Of a DNA stretch of 64,000 nucleotides, positions 1 to 12,589 are shown piece by piece; position 1 is the first letter of the stretch; each line of letters opens with the position of its first letter. The translations under genes were made by a program, and so were the position numbers. The DNA comes from Dipteris shenzhenensis (lineage: Eukaryota; Polypodiophyta; Polypodiopsida; Gleicheniales), in the NCBI GenBank assembly GCA_047967505.1, contig CM106540.1. The stretch is one strand, 5' to 3'. The notes beneath the pieces are model-generated. The model was not told where the DNA came from. It did no database searches and saw only the letters and a program-made list of their open reading frames with translations.

Positions 1-123
1 TCAACCATGGTTGGGAAATTCAATTGTGACAGATGTGTTTGCCTCAGTTACTTAGTGACATGCAACGGGAAGAGTTTCTCGGATCTAATGGTGGTGAAGG
101 GGCATAGCTAGCCTCGCAAGTCG

Positions 124-2697
124 ATGAAACCCAACATCGGAAACTTGAAGAACTCCCAAACGAGGATATGCTCGAAGCTAACCAAAAAAAGTGCAGGCAT
201 GCAAAAAAACCCAAAGAAGCTGAGCCAAGAGAAGGTGAGAAGGAACACCGGTCGCTGCATCACAGCTTTTCAAAGAGAATCAAAGAAGTGGCCAAAGGAA
301 GCAAAGAGAACAGATTTAACTTTTTTAACGATGCATACAAAGCAATTACCCATTAAGCCAGGAGGGAGAGGGGTAGAACATGTTACAATTTTGTCATGGA
401 ACATGAGGGGGTGTTGTCATCCACTTAAGCAGAGAGGGTGCATTTCGATTCTCAGACATGTAAAATCGAAAATAGTGTTGCTTCAAGAGTTTAAGTGTGG
501 AAGTGAGGATAGCCTCTGGTTCTCCCTTAGGAAATTGGGTTATGATATGTTTGTCAATTGTCCGTCTCGGGGTAGGGGGGGGGCTACAGTTGTGGTCTTA
601 TGTTTGTTGAGTCCGAAAGAACCGTTCGGAGATTCTCAGGGGTGATCGATAAGGGCTTTGAGTTTGGGGTGGCTAGCGTCTACGTCCCAAATACTGCAGC
701 TGAGAGGTGGACCTACTGGAGTCAGTTAAGCATCAAAATCGAAGGTCGCCATTGGGTGCTAGGAGGTGATTAGAATTTCATCGAGCAACTCTCGGACCGC
801 ATACACACGGGAGCTCTACTTTTGGGTGCTAAACGTGAAGAATGGGACGAGCTTTGCCTCTACCATGGCCTCGTGGATTCCATAGAACTCGACGAAGAGG
901 GCCTCAATGGGTTTTCATGGAACAATCGCCGAAAGGGAGCAGTAGCACACCTCGATTGTTTCTAACTTTCGGCGGAGGGCTGGTGGACCCGCACCCCGGT
1001 GAGCGGTGAATATGTTACTAGCACCTCGATTTCTAATCACTTACCGGTGGTGTGGAGGTTCTATATCCCTTGTAAAATAGGCAGATCGTGTAATATCCCC
1101 CTCAAATTAAATACCCCCTCTTGAAGTTGAGAGACTACTAGTAACCTTGCCATCAAAAGGACGTGGTGCATAGATGCAAGCAAGGCGATCAACCCGTAAG
1201 TTAAGGGTCTAATGGCGGAGTTCTACCATGCATTTTGGGGGATGATTGGGAAGGACCTTATCGACGTGGCTAATGCGGCTGTGACTACAGTGTCTCTTTC
1301 CCAAGACATAGGGTCTGGTGAAGCTCCTCCCCAAAAAACAATCTAGGCTTAAATTGGGCGACTGGTGGAAAATTACTATGCTAAATACATCCTACAAGAT
1401 CATAGCTAAAGCACTAGCAATTCATATTACAGAGGTCTATAGGGTGGCCGTGGACAAAGAGCAAACTACATCTTGAACGTGGCTACTGCAATTGACTTTG
1501 CCAAAGCCTCGGAACAAAAGCTTTTTCTCTTCGGCATCAACCTAAAGAAGGCTTACGACAGAGTTCGCTGGGATTTCTTGGTCAGGCTACTAGAGCCAAA
1601 CTCAGTTTCAGCACATATTTTATCAACAAAGTAATCCCCTCTTTGGGAATGCCTCTGTCGTGTTATGCATCAATGGAGGAGCGGTCGACTACTTCGACCT
1701 GAGAAGGTCAGTGAGGCAAGGCTGCCCGCTCTTGTTCGCTCTGGCAACTGTGCCTCTACTGTCTATGATGAATGTGTCTCTAGAATCTAGATGACAGGTC
1801 GTGTTAGGAGTGTGTTCCAGATCTTAGGTACCTATTGCGTGGCCTCGGGGTCCAAATGCAGCTGGTCAAAAATGTTTCTGCACAGGTTGGCCTACGACCC
1901 CCTGCTGCATGGGTGCTTGGCTTAGGTGTGGATGTGGTGCCCAAAGGCAAAGTAGTCCGATACTTGGGAGCTCCTCTGGGCGATCTAAATAGGAGGTAGA
2001 GGTTTGAGTGGTTCCTTGACAAGCTCAAAGCCAAGCTACGTGCTTGGAGCAGGCTTTTGCCCTCAGTTGGAATGCCTGCATTTTGGTGGTGCATCATATC
2101 CTGGAAGCTTCGACTACGTATTCGGCATCCATTTGGCACTTCGCTAAGTCACATTGGCTTGAAGTTGAAAAATTATTTCGTAGCTTCGTATGGGGCGGAG
2201 GTACAGGGAAAAAGAAGAATACACTACATCCCATGGGATCCCTTAAAAGCTCTCAAGCCACAAGGTGGTCTAAATCTTTTGGATTGCCACCTCAGAAAGG
2301 TCGCAATGCTAGATAAGTGGCTGCCATGCATGTTAGAGGTTAACGCACCCTAGGTTTCTATGGTTAAATTCTTTATCTTAAACTCCTACCCCAGGGGCAT
2401 CAGAAGTTGGGCCTCGACCTTGGGTGGTATGACTGCATCTGCTCCTCCTTCCCGATCCACATTAAAGGATCGAAAGTCTTGCAAGGCCTGGTGACGGCTT
2501 GGAAGATCCGAGTGGAGGCCATGACCTTGCAAGGGTGTCTGGGCCTCCATGGGGACGCTAGCCTGAAAGAGAGTATCTGGTGGAGTGTTGCACTGCCTCG
2601 AGAAGGTGATTCATTCGCGCTCCATGACATCCATCGAGCACGCAGCCTCTACAAGAAAGGTGTCAGAACCTGGGAGAGGCAGTGGCTGATCAAGTGA
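124..2697 (+). pseudogene. LINE retrotransposon ORF2 remnant, endonuclease and reverse transcriptase part
   Basis: This is a decayed non-LTR retrotransposon. An apurinic endonuclease-like domain starts near 385 with the motif SWNMRG and continues with LLQEFK at about 478. It shifts frame near 640 and goes on through LGGD-stop-NFI (about 755-785) to SISNHLPVVW near 1020-1055; the stop stands where family members usually carry W. Reverse transcriptase traces follow, most clearly INLKKAYDRVRWDFL near 1540-1580, and thumb/linker-like sequence runs to about 2697 (RSLYKKGVRTWERQWLIK). There are many stops and frameshifts, so it is not functional. The 3' half appears to resume at about 4050 after an AT-rich insertion. 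LINE identity is secure from motif order; the clade (L1-like) is inferred. Confidence 0.75.
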
Positions 2698-4045
2698 GCG
2701 ATGTCGAGCGAGTAGGACCAAAGAAGCGAGTGAGAAAAAGCGAGCAAAGCAAAAATGGTTAGGCTACCAACACATAATCTCATTGTATGTATGTACTCAT
2801 CATTAATAAAGATTTATAGTGCTTCCTCAACATTGAAACATAATATTGCAAGTGCACATTAGTAATAGTGTTCTATATTCTAGAGATGAGCTTAAATAGA
2901 AATAGTTTGGCTTTCAAAACAACATGTACTTTATAGTTGAAGTGCATCACTTGACAAAAACATAACCTCACTATATGTATGTACTGATCGTTAATAAAGC
3001 TTTATAGTATCACCATAATTTTGAAGATGATTATAACATAAGCTTGTAAGTCTACATTAGTGATAGTGTTATTTATTCTCATGAGATGAACTTGCATAGA
3101 AATGCTTTGGCTACCAACAAGTAGTATATAGTTGAAGTGCACCATTCAATAAAAAATTCAACATCGAACATGATGATAACATGTTATTGAAAGTCTACCT
3201 TAATAAAAGTGTTCTATATATTTTCATCAAAAGAACTTGCATAGAAAACATTTGATTGTTTTTGTCCCAATATATAGATAGAGTTCTAACATGCTTCTAT
3301 TATGATCGGCCTTGCTCTAAATCTAGTGCAAGAAACTGGCAAAAATTCCATTAAATTCACATTTTGATGCATGAAGTTTTGCTAATTTAATAAACAATTA
3401 GACAATTTCTTGCATTGGATCTAGAGGAAACTTACCTAATTAGGACCATGTCAATATGTTGTTTATTTTGGCTTCTACCATTGATTTCTATAAACAAAGA
3501 TTGATTTGTTTTGGAATTTAATTCATTTTAAAGAAAGGGATGTACTTACTCTTTAGATTTTGTTGGATTGGTGGGATGTAAAAGTGATTCATTAGGGAGG
3601 GTTTTTTTGCAAATAGAAAAACATGGGTTTTGTTCCAAGTGTGAATAGAGTTTCAAAAACCAATCATTTGCACATGCATATAATGTGGATTATTCCATTC
3701 AAGAAGTCCAATGAAACTTTTGACTTGTGTGGAAGATTTCATTGGTGATCTCACTTATGTTGGTGGAGAGAGAGAACTTGATTATGGAGGATTACAAAAA
3801 ATTGAATGAGTAAAAGTGAGCGAAGATAGGGTGCATCTTTACTAATGATGCCTTGGCAATGACATAGGTCTAAGTCTCTCATGGACTTTTGAAGAACTTA
3901 GATAGTTGCTAAAATAAGGGATTTGTCAATCTATTATTGTTTTGTTTTGATTAATTTTTTTGGCTCTCTCACTTTTTCTTGCTTGCTTTTTTTGTTTTGC
4001 TCACTTTTCCTGGCTTGCTTTTTGGTAATCCTCAACCTAGGAAGA
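2698..4045. other. AT-rich insertion inside the LINE, with about 190-bp internal repeats
   Basis: A 1.35 kb AT-rich block separates the two LINE halves. Near its ends are related GAGCGAG/GTGAG-rich stretches in inverted orientation: about 2698-2755 reads like the reverse complement of about 3960-4025. From about 2766 to 3270 there is a tandem repeat of roughly 190 bp, about 2.6 copies, each copy containing TATGTATGTACT followed by TTAATAAAG. No coding capacity is recognised. A non-autonomous DNA transposon is plausible. No target-site duplication was identified. Confidence 0.4.
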
Positions 4046-4860
4046 CCTGTGGGACTCCAAAAAATCGGATTAGCTGAACCTGGCTCAAATTTCGAGAAGC
4101 CCACGCCCTCTCCGACAGGGAAGTAGACATGCTCTAGGCTAGACCGGATTCCCGATGCTTTGCCCACAAACACCATAATGTCAGTTGACTGGCGAGCCAA
4201 TTAGTGGACCATTGGCAAGAACCCACAGCGGATGTTGATAGCTAGGACCCTCTACAAGCATCTGGTATAGGCGGACCCTAGAGCCCTCGAACTAAACCGA
4301 AGGTGGAACCTCAAGTTCAAACCAATGTGGTGGAGGAAGTGGTTCACATCCATCTGAAAGTTTTGCTCGCTGGGCAAGGCAAGGTTTCTTCAGTGGAAGT
4401 TGATGAATTTGTTGCTCCAGGTGAGGGGGAAGCGCCTGCCTATGAATCCGATGTGCTAACTTTGTGGCACTGAGCCAGAGTTCATAAGGCACCTCTTCTG
4501 GAATTTCTCGGTAACACGGGAGGTTTGGCGGAAGGTAGAGAAAGCCGTAAGAAGTTCGAGGGTAATGGCCCACTTTAGAATAGTGCCCAAATGGAGAGCA
4601 GCCCTGCTCGGAGACACTTTTCAGCTTTCGTCCATCTTAGTGGCAAGTTGGCATCTAATCAGAGCCGCAGTCATCCTAGCGGTCTGGGAGACTAGGAACC
4701 AAGCCCTAGATCCCTTCACAAAAAAAAACAGAGAGCCTCACGCATCATCGTGGGTGTCGTGGCGGCCTTTTCAGATTTTTGCCATATCATCCCCAATAAA
4801 GACCGAAAGTTAGCGAAGCTCTTCTAGATCTGTAGTCAGCCACCTTATCCACAGAGGTGA
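4046..4860 (+). pseudogene. LINE ORF2 C-terminal remnant with zf-RVT-like domain
   Basis: The 3' part of a LINE. In one frame around 4300-4560 the sequence reads RWNLKFKPMWWRKWF, then a C-x2-C-like pair, then EFIRHLFWNF and VWRKVEKAV. This is the pattern of the zinc-binding domain that follows reverse transcriptase in plant LINEs. The ORF at 4565-4813 continues with SWHLIRAAVILAVWETRNQA, a typical LINE C-terminal tail. Several stops break it. It most likely belongs to the same copy as 124-2697. Confidence 0.65.
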
Positions 4861-5584
4861 AGATGCCCATTGTGACACTACTTCGAGGTAACCCAATCCT
4901 TTGGAGAGACCTTTATGATTGGACTTTATGTCTAATGGTCCAATGTGCACTTAATGAATTGCATTTTGGCATGTGACACACAAAAACTGAACTTGCTAAT
5001 GTAATGTTCAAAAACTTTTGAGCATTCATCTTGGCCATTGATGTTATCATCATGATCATGGCCAATGTCTTAATCACAAATCATGACACCATTAGTCAAT
5101 TGATATGTCATTTCTTTGAAATTATCCTCACCTTTTTCTCTCTTTACCTTGGCGGTATCATTTTCTCTCTTTACCTTGGCCATGTCATTTTCTTTTATTC
5201 TTGGCTTTACCTTTACCTTTAAGTATTTATCGTTCTATGCTCCTTCCATATACTTGGCATTTATTGTTAACTTTCACATGTTAGTGCATGCAACAAAAAC
5301 CCCAAAAAAAATCAATTCAAATTTATTGTGCACAAAGTGGATGACATTTGAGAATTAAATGTGAATATTACTCCTTTCATATAAAAATTCAAGGAATTTT
5401 CTATCATTTTGGAAAACATAAGGACATAGTTTCACTCCCCAAGAAGAAGGGCCTAGAAATGTGATTTGAAGAGTTTACAAAAACTTGCACGATTTTTATA
5501 CACAAGAGAAAGTAATATTTTTTTGTAGTAAGAAGATGCAGCAATTATTTGTTGGTATTAACATATAACCTCATAATTGGAACA
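4861..5584. other. No recognised gene
   Basis: AT-rich intergenic sequence. A short imperfect duplication of a CTCTTTACCTTGGC motif occurs at about 5138-5180. No coding or RNA gene was seen. Confidence 0.5.
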
Positions 5585-6070
5585 TATGTGTTAAGGCGGT
5601 ACATGACTCTATAGACATATGAACATAAATCTTGGAACAAAATAGGAAATATACATTCCGAATAGTATTCTAAATTCACAACTATATAATGACTACTTGC
5701 ATAACTTAATACATATGGATACACATTGTTGGATATAAATTCACAACTATAAAATGAATACTTGCATTACTTAATAAATATGGATATACATATGGATATA
5801 GATTGCTAAATACTGCAGAACATTATAGAAAATATTGGAAGTAGATTAGAAATAGAGATATTATAGACTACTGTATATTCAAAATTTAGAAAGTTACATC
5901 AACATAATGTGCAAAACTCTGTGTTAGTCATTCTCATGAATCACTTACACCCATTCATGTAGGGATATATCCCAACGATGTGACTCCTCACATCGTATAA
6001 TGAAGAGGTATATTACTACTCTCTAACCTTAGGACAACTTTTACATGTTCCCTAAGAACATATGTCTATG
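5585..6070. repeat. Solo-LTR-like dispersed repeat (copy 1)
   Basis: About 480 bp that align by eye, same orientation, with 24385-24835. Shared landmarks in order are ATACATTC, an ACTAYAAAATGAATRCTT stretch, TAGACTRYTGTATATTC, CATTCTCATGAA and CTACTCTCTAAC. The second copy flanks a gypsy gag remnant, so this one is probably a solo LTR of the same family. Exact ends are not resolved. Confidence 0.55.
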
Positions 6071-7610
6071 GATACCATTGGTGCATCCATTGATTGGACT
6101 TCGTGGAACTCTGGACTCAAACCCACCAAAATGTTTTTAAGGTCACTTTGATGGAAATTAGTAGACTTTTTTCATGATGTAAACATCACATCAATCTAAG
6201 ATCATGCTTCAAGCATCACAAAAAATTGGTTTTGTTGAGTAGGGAAGGAAGAGTCTATTGTAGCACGCAGAGGGGGCAAGAAATTGTAGGCAAAGTCACC
6301 CCACACCATTCAAGAGCTTGTATCACATATTCATCATAGCTTGACTATTTCACCACCATTCTAAGCTCCTCGCCTCTCCTTCTCAGATTGAGCAAAATTT
6401 GTGTTGTTGCTAGATCAATATCAACATACATACATGTGTTGATTGGATGAGACGACCTGTATCAACATACATACCTGTGTTCACTAGATAAGATGGCTTG
6501 TATACAAGAAAACTTGACGAGATTAAAACATTGAGTCACTTGCTAGAAGTTGGATGAGGTTGAAGATATCGAGTACAGGAAGAGCCATGGTACGGATTTG
6601 GGAAGTGGAAATAGCATTGAGAAAGGGCAGTGGTTCCTCCAAATAGATAATGTCAACTATAACTTTGGATGCATGCCCACAATTGGTGCAGTCCTTCTCA
6701 AAATGCAGCTATCGTCATGACTTGTATCTTACTTCAAGCTCAATAGAGAAAAATATGATGGTGGCCAAATCAGCAATCTCCTGCCATTGAGGGTTGATCA
6801 AATTCTATAACCATCATTTCATTCGTGCATTTGCTTTTCATTGTTACTTAAGCACTAATGCTACTTTGAACAAGTTTATGACTAACTCAATCACAAAGCA
6901 CACGTTTCTTAGATCAATAGTGTGATTGCACTGTCTTTTGCTAATGGTGGAGAATGATACTTTTCACTTGCCCATAGTTGTAGACCGAGTTTTAGACTCA
7001 GAGAGAAGATGGAGGCTAGAGGAAGTGTGCTCAATGTAGTTTTGTCTGCAGGGTTTGAGGTGGGGGTTGCATCTTGAGGGCAACTTACATACAATAAACT
7101 ATAGCCCAAATACGACACACTCTGCTTGAGATTCTGAGCCTAGATTATGCCAAGCACTTGCAATGGGGAGAAGATCATTGAACAAAGAGGCATGCAAATT
7201 CAAATATGTAGTTGGATTGGTTACAGGTGCGAACAATCTTTCAAAGTGATAGTGAGAAATTCACTGGTTTAATCACACTCATCTAGCCAACCACCACCCC
7301 GACTAGTACATTCCTCGGGGGGTCCATCTAGGAAATGTAAGTATACTATGAGAGTTCAAAATGAGGGGTATTTTAATTCTCAAGACTTACAGAAATATAT
7401 TTATAGCAGGGGTAATTTTATACACCATTTTTAAATTAACAGGTAGGGTGTGTTTATTCTCAGATTCAAATCAAAAGTTATTTTTTAAATATTGTCTGAT
7501 CTAGGATGATGTTTAAGAGCAATCATAATTTGTTGTTGGGTAGCTGAAAGTTTTAATGTGCTGACTAGCCCCCATAGTTATAATAAGTAGATATTAGTAT
7601 TGGATTCAAC

Positions 7611-7611
<1 letters not shown>
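6071..7611. other. No recognised gene
   Basis: Intergenic sequence without supportable genes. A CTCGGGGGGTCCA block at about 7314-7326 recurs in reverse orientation near 22060 and may mark another dispersed repeat. Confidence 0.45.
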
Positions 7612-7679
<68 letters not shown>

Positions 7680-7720
7680 GACACACACACGCACACACAC
7701 ATAGAGAGAGAGAGAGAGGA
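7612..7720. repeat. (CA)n/(GA)n compound microsatellite
   Basis: An almost uninterrupted CA tract from about 7612 to 7675. A short GAGG interruption follows, then more CA, then (GA)n to about 7718. Confidence 0.95.
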
Positions 7721-8594
7721 CTCAAATTGTATCTTTTAGCTATGCTTTGAGATAGTGGAAATTTAGTAACCTAATGTCAAGCTCTGCAAAGTGGATAAAT
7801 TGTGTTTGAAAGAACATTTGAATGTGGAATGGGCTTAAGGAAAATTCTACTATAGGATGTTATTGCAAGCTTCTACTACATTGCGAGCATGTACAGTTTG
7901 AATATCCAAAAGTTCTCCCACTTATGTATCTTTTGGGCCCGACAAACTTGACCACTTTAAAGTGGAAAAAGAGTACCACCTTACCCTATATATAACCTTC
8001 TACATAACCTTTTCCAATATTTATAACCTTCTACATTTCAAATGATAAGAAGCACAAAAATTTGTTCATATAACATTGCTTTATGTTACACCACGAATGA
8101 TTGTAATTACTTGTAAAGAAACATTGAGTTTCTAGTTTGATGGCATAGCCTCCCAGTTCAAAGCATGTAGACCTTTGTAGTTCACTATTCATGTCCATGT
8201 CTATTAGTCTCACTAGCTTGTGCATGATTTGGAACTTTCTTAGACCTGGACATGGCAAGGGAGAGCACGATAGTGCAAGGGCCATTATAAATAGAATGCT
8301 GACTCATAAAAATATAAAGCAAGGTGGTGTAAAGCTATAACGTGCTAGTGATGTTGTGACATTCCTACAGGCTAGCATAAAATGTAGGCTCACACTTTAT
8401 ATCTCCTAAAAGACATATATTTTGAATGCTTTTTCTAGGAAGTTGAAGAACAAAATGGAGACAAAATGTGAATAGAGATGTCTTATGGAGCTATGATTCC
8501 ATTCCTAACACTCTTTCCCTTCATTTTGTTAATGGGTACTCTTTAGCACTTAGCACCACTTAGATCATGCTACTATAATGCATGCTTTCAAGGT

Positions 8595-9470
8595 ATGTGG
8601 AAGATGTGTTCTAACAAAGCACCCCTTTCATGTTGGGAACATATCACACTAGTTCCATCAAGTGATTGTCATGTTTATGATCCTTCAATCAAAGATGCAA
8701 CATATCAAGTTCACCATGATGTGTTGAGTGATGCTCTTGAAACTTGTGATGTTGTTGTGATCCTTCAAGCGATTATAATCTTGGTGATCCTTCAAAGTTC
8801 AAGCAAAGATATAGCATATGAAGTTCACTATAATACATTGAGCAATGCTCTTGATATAGGCTCGACAAGTTTTAATGGTGAATGCTGAGGTTCAAAATAT
8901 TGATGAGCATGCTAGTTCTTCTCCATCTAAAGTGCACTGCTATCAAGCATATGGCTAATCATACTTTGAAGAATGGATGGAATAATGTTATTGAACGAAA
9001 TTCACTCTTTGAGAAAGGGTTATACCACAAGAGCTAAGAGATTTGATGTTTAAATTGCTCGATCAAAATCCTAAAGGACCTAGATACTCAAATCAATGGC
9101 ATTTAATGCTATAAAGTTTTCGATGGAGATTGTTGAAGGTGATAGTGTAGTATTCAAGATTTTTGAAATTGGATGTGAGGCTACATGGATGAGATGGTTT
9201 GTGACAAATCTTGGAGTATGCAGATTCGATGCTAGATCTTAGAGTAGATCCCGTGATGATATTTTTTGATGATCAAATTTCCATTACATTGGAAAGAACC
9301 CAAGGATTCAACATCAAAACATTATGGAATTGGGATTGTTAACTATTTCTTGGAGAACACAGTAGACCTATTCCTAAAAGCCTTGCCTTGTGAGAATATT
9401 GAAACTTTCTTTGTATGATGTACACCATTGAGTGATGAGGGAGTGTTGATGGTTGGTCTTTCATGTGTAT
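8595..9470 (+). other. Unrecognised coding-like remnant
   Basis: A 97-codon ORF at 8595-8888 contains an internally repeated segment: VHHDVLSDALETCD, then again VHYNTLSNALDIG. It is followed by broken reading frames to about 9470. One of these, around 9120-9240, includes MEIVEGDSVVFKIFEIGCEA. No family was recognised. The base composition and scattered stops suggest a transposon or gene fragment rather than a live gene. Confidence 0.3.
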
Positions 9471-10169
9471 GAACCAGTGCTAGAAAAAACCTCCCTTTAG
9501 TGTATTTTGTACCGGTTAAAATTGAAAAAAACTGATATAAGTTGTGCCAAGTAGGTTATTTATAAGGGCTAAATTTAATGGCAAAATGTATTTTAAAGGT
9601 ATTTGAAATATTAACCTTTAAAATTTAAGCTACAATTAAAGTTTCCTATAGAATACGTTAAGATTTCCTAGGGACTTTGAAAATTAGTAATATATGATAA
9701 AATATAAAAGAGATATATGTAATATTTAAAATAACTTAACACTAAAAAGTAGATTAATTTATAGCCGTAGATCTAATCTCTTTGTAGTCGTAGATTAAGC
9801 CACCTTATCTTCTCTTAGGGTTCGTTGTTCAAGACAAGGCTCCATGTTCAATCCACAGACCCACTTCGTCGTCGTAGTTCGTACTCCATAGCCCACTTTG
9901 TAGTTTGTACTCCATTATCCACTTCGTAGTTAGTGCTCCACAGTGCACACAGCACAGTCTCCAACAGCCGACTTCTTCAAGCTGCAAGCAGAGTGCAAAC
10001 TTCAAACGAAAGAAAGTTGAAGCTGAAAATAACGTTTCCATTCGCGAACTCCAGTGACCAGTCTAGACTCCAGGATTCTGAATTCCAGGTACTTTGAGGT
10101 TGTCGCTTGCTCGTCGCTTACTCAACGTTTAAAGTTTCGTAAAAGGCTGAGGGTGCGTGCGCTTGAGTT
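9471..10169. other. No gene; short GTAGTT-CTCCA repeat
   Basis: AT-rich to about 9830. At about 9866-9935 there are three imperfect copies of a roughly 30-bp unit with GTAGTT...GTACTCCA. An ORF across it on the minus strand is a by-product of the repeat. Confidence 0.5.
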
Positions 10170-10967
10170 TCATGCATCTTCTGAAGTTTCGTAAAAGGTT
10201 GGTGTGGTTGAAGAGAGGTCGAGGGAGAAGAGGCTAAGCAGGTTGGAGAGCTGGGAGGGGAGCTGACCGGTGAGCGAGTTCCTGGAGAAGTTAAGGGAAG
10301 AGAGGTGAAGAAGGGAAGCGAGGTTGGGAGGGAGAGGGCCAGAGAGGTGGTTATTGGAGAGGTCGAGGGAGAAGAGGGAGGAGGAGGGGGAGGAGAAGGT
10401 CTGGGAGGAGATGGTATGAGAGAAGGAATTGGAGGAGAGGTAGAGGAAGCGGAGATGGGGAAGGAGGAGGAGCTGAGGAGGGAGAGGACCAGAGAAGGAG
10501 TTGTGAGAGAGATCAACACGAGAAAGTTGGGTGAGGCTGGAAAGGAGAGGAGGAGGAGCGATGGAGAAGGAGTTGGACGAGAGAGAAAGGTATTGGAGTT
10601 TGGAGAGCGAGAAGAGATCGGAAGGCAAGGTTCCATGGATTGAATTGTTGAACAGACTAAGCTGAGTGAGTGCCGAGAGAGCTCCCAGAGTGGCCTCTGG
10701 GATGCTCCTTCGTAAGCCCATATCTTCTAGGAAAACACCCACAATTCTTTGCTGTTATTGCTGATCGACCATGCACCGAACTCCATGCCATTTGCAAACT
10801 GGAGCACTGAAATTGTAGACCGAAGAAGATGATGATGAAGATGAAGACGAAGTTGCTGTTGACGGACTGGTCTCTTCATGGAGGACAGACGCTTCCGTGG
10901 AGAAGGCGGGAGCCTGCGGCAGAACTTTACAAGGAAACAAATATTGGCAGACATTTCTCCTCAGCAA
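10170..10967 (-). pseudogene. Leucine-rich-repeat receptor fragment
   Basis: The minus strand encodes the N-terminal ectodomain of a plant LRR receptor-like protein. Near 10775-10800 is the N-cap motif CKWHGVRC. After an in-frame TAA at 10757-10755 the same frame continues as RIVGVFLEDMGLRRSIPEA. Five to six LRRs of the plant type follow, each with LSLxxNxxxGxLPxxL-like spacing, for example NNSIHGTLPSDL, HNSFSGPLPPQL and NNHLSGPLPPNL. The reading stops in sequence unlike an LRR at about 10190. No transmembrane or kinase part is present. A functional copy would sit in the plasma membrane. The stop and the truncation show a gene fragment. Confidence 0.75.
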
Positions 10968-11115
10968 TCACGAACCATATTCTGGCAGCGTGCAAGGACC
11001 ATTCAATACCAGACTAAGGACCATTCGTTCCCAGACTTGACTTTTGAGACGAAAGGCCGATTACACCTAATCGGATGGAAAAACAGAGAAGAGTGGTGCT
11101 GCAAAAGCGCGCATG

Positions 11116-11718
11116 CTAGGGTTTAGAAGCTGGAACTGAACAAAAATGAGAAATAAGTGCGGCAAGGAATGAAGAAAGCGTATTTAGAAGAATTCTTGAA
11201 GCTCCAGAACCAAAACAAGATTGCAGCGAGAGCAGCACGATAGACAAAATGCGAGTAAGGAACGGGGAACAAGCATAGTGCTTCTCATTGGGCTTGATAC
11301 GTAAATTCTCCATTTGATCCAGAGTTTTCATGGCTGCATCGACAAGACTTGCCCAGCCATAGCCCTTTATCAAAACGATAAATTTCGCAGGCGTCCAGAT
11401 ATAATTCTCCTTACGCATGTCCAAAAGAATATCTAAAAATGCTTTCAGATCCTTCTCATGACCCCAAACTCTTGTGATTGCGTTTATTGCAAAAGCATTG
11501 TGTTCATAACCCTCCTGCTGCGCGGCCCAAATAAAAGACCTGAGGGCAAGTTTAGGATTCCTTTGCAGTTTGATCACATCCACCGCATGTACCATACTCA
11601 ACCTTATGCGTGACCTTTCTAGAGCAGTCTCCACAGTCCTATCCCAATCCCTTTCACCAATTATTTTGCAAAGCTTTTCAACCTCATGTGAGATGAGGAG
11701 GCGAGTCTCCAAAGCCAA
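11116..11718 (-). pseudogene. Pentatricopeptide-repeat (PPR) protein fragment
   Basis: Two hundred open codons on the minus strand. Residues about 1-150 resemble the start of a plant organellar PPR protein: ALRSFIWAAQQEGYEHN, INAITRVWGHEKDLKAF, KFIVLIKGYGWASLVDAAM and TLDQMENLRIKPNEKHY have the paired-helix spacing and the terminal P/N positions of PPR motifs. The last 50 residues look unrelated. The frame opens with TTG and has no ATG before codon about 48, so the normal start is missing. PPR proteins bind organellar RNA, but only about four motifs remain here. It is probably a fragment, perhaps captured together with the LRR fragment next to it. Confidence 0.6.
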
Positions 11719-11759
11719 ACTCGCGACTCGCTACGCTCGCTAAGGGAGAGCGATTGCTA

Positions 11760-12589
11760 GCATTGCACAGTCTGTTCTCTAAAAGACTGAATGTTGCACG
11801 TTGCACTTGCACCTTTGAGCCCTGCTCATTTTCAAGGCTCAAAAACTTTAAGTCAAATATTACCTATTGTACATTATAATAAATGCTTTTTTTATGGGAT
11901 GAAAAAGAAATTTTAATAATAAAAAGAAGAGTACAACTTTAGGAATGAGAATGCTAGTCTTAACATTTAGCTGGAAGTCGACTGGCACCTATTGAATGAC
12001 AATCATTTGGGTGATGCTGCGTAACCAAATTTAGTGCAATCTTCCACAGTAAAGGTATACCAATTTGGGCAAATTTAGTCCCCTACTTCCCATAGTGTAA
12101 TCTTTCACAGTAAAGGTATACCAATTTGGGCAAATGATGGATAGGAAAGGGCAGTATCTAGGTGGAATCATAAGGAGACAGAAGGATGGAGATAGCCAAG
12201 GAAGACAACTTAGATGTATGGAAAGGAAACCGATAAGGTAGCTGAAAGGGGAAAACAAACAGGTCTACTTAACGTCCACACATGCTTGAAACACTTGCTT
12301 GGAATATTTTCTTGAAAGTGACATGATGAGACAAAATTTTAACTTTGGAGCTTCTATGAATTTGATTTGCAAGAGAGTAGGAAGGTCCTCCAGAAGCTTG
12401 GAGGGCCTCCTCCAAGCCCATCCCTCTTTTCAAATGCAATGATGACTTAAGCTACCACCTCATCTTTTGGAAGATGAGGATGATTGTTGGAGCATATAGC
12501 ATGCAACAAATAATTTCATGTTTATATATGCCTATGCTTCTATGCCATTTATGCTTTATGCTTTAATATTTCTATAGTCTTAGTATGTA
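11760..12589. repeat. Intergenic, with a 72-bp tandem duplication at 12034-12135
   Basis: No gene. A 72-bp unit containing CACAGTAAAGGTATACCAATT occurs twice in tandem (about 12046 and 12107), with few differences. Confidence 0.7.

Noticed and set aside
10305-10643. Plus-strand ORF rich in Gly/Glu/Arg
   Set aside because: Antisense shadow of the LRR fragment on the minus strand.
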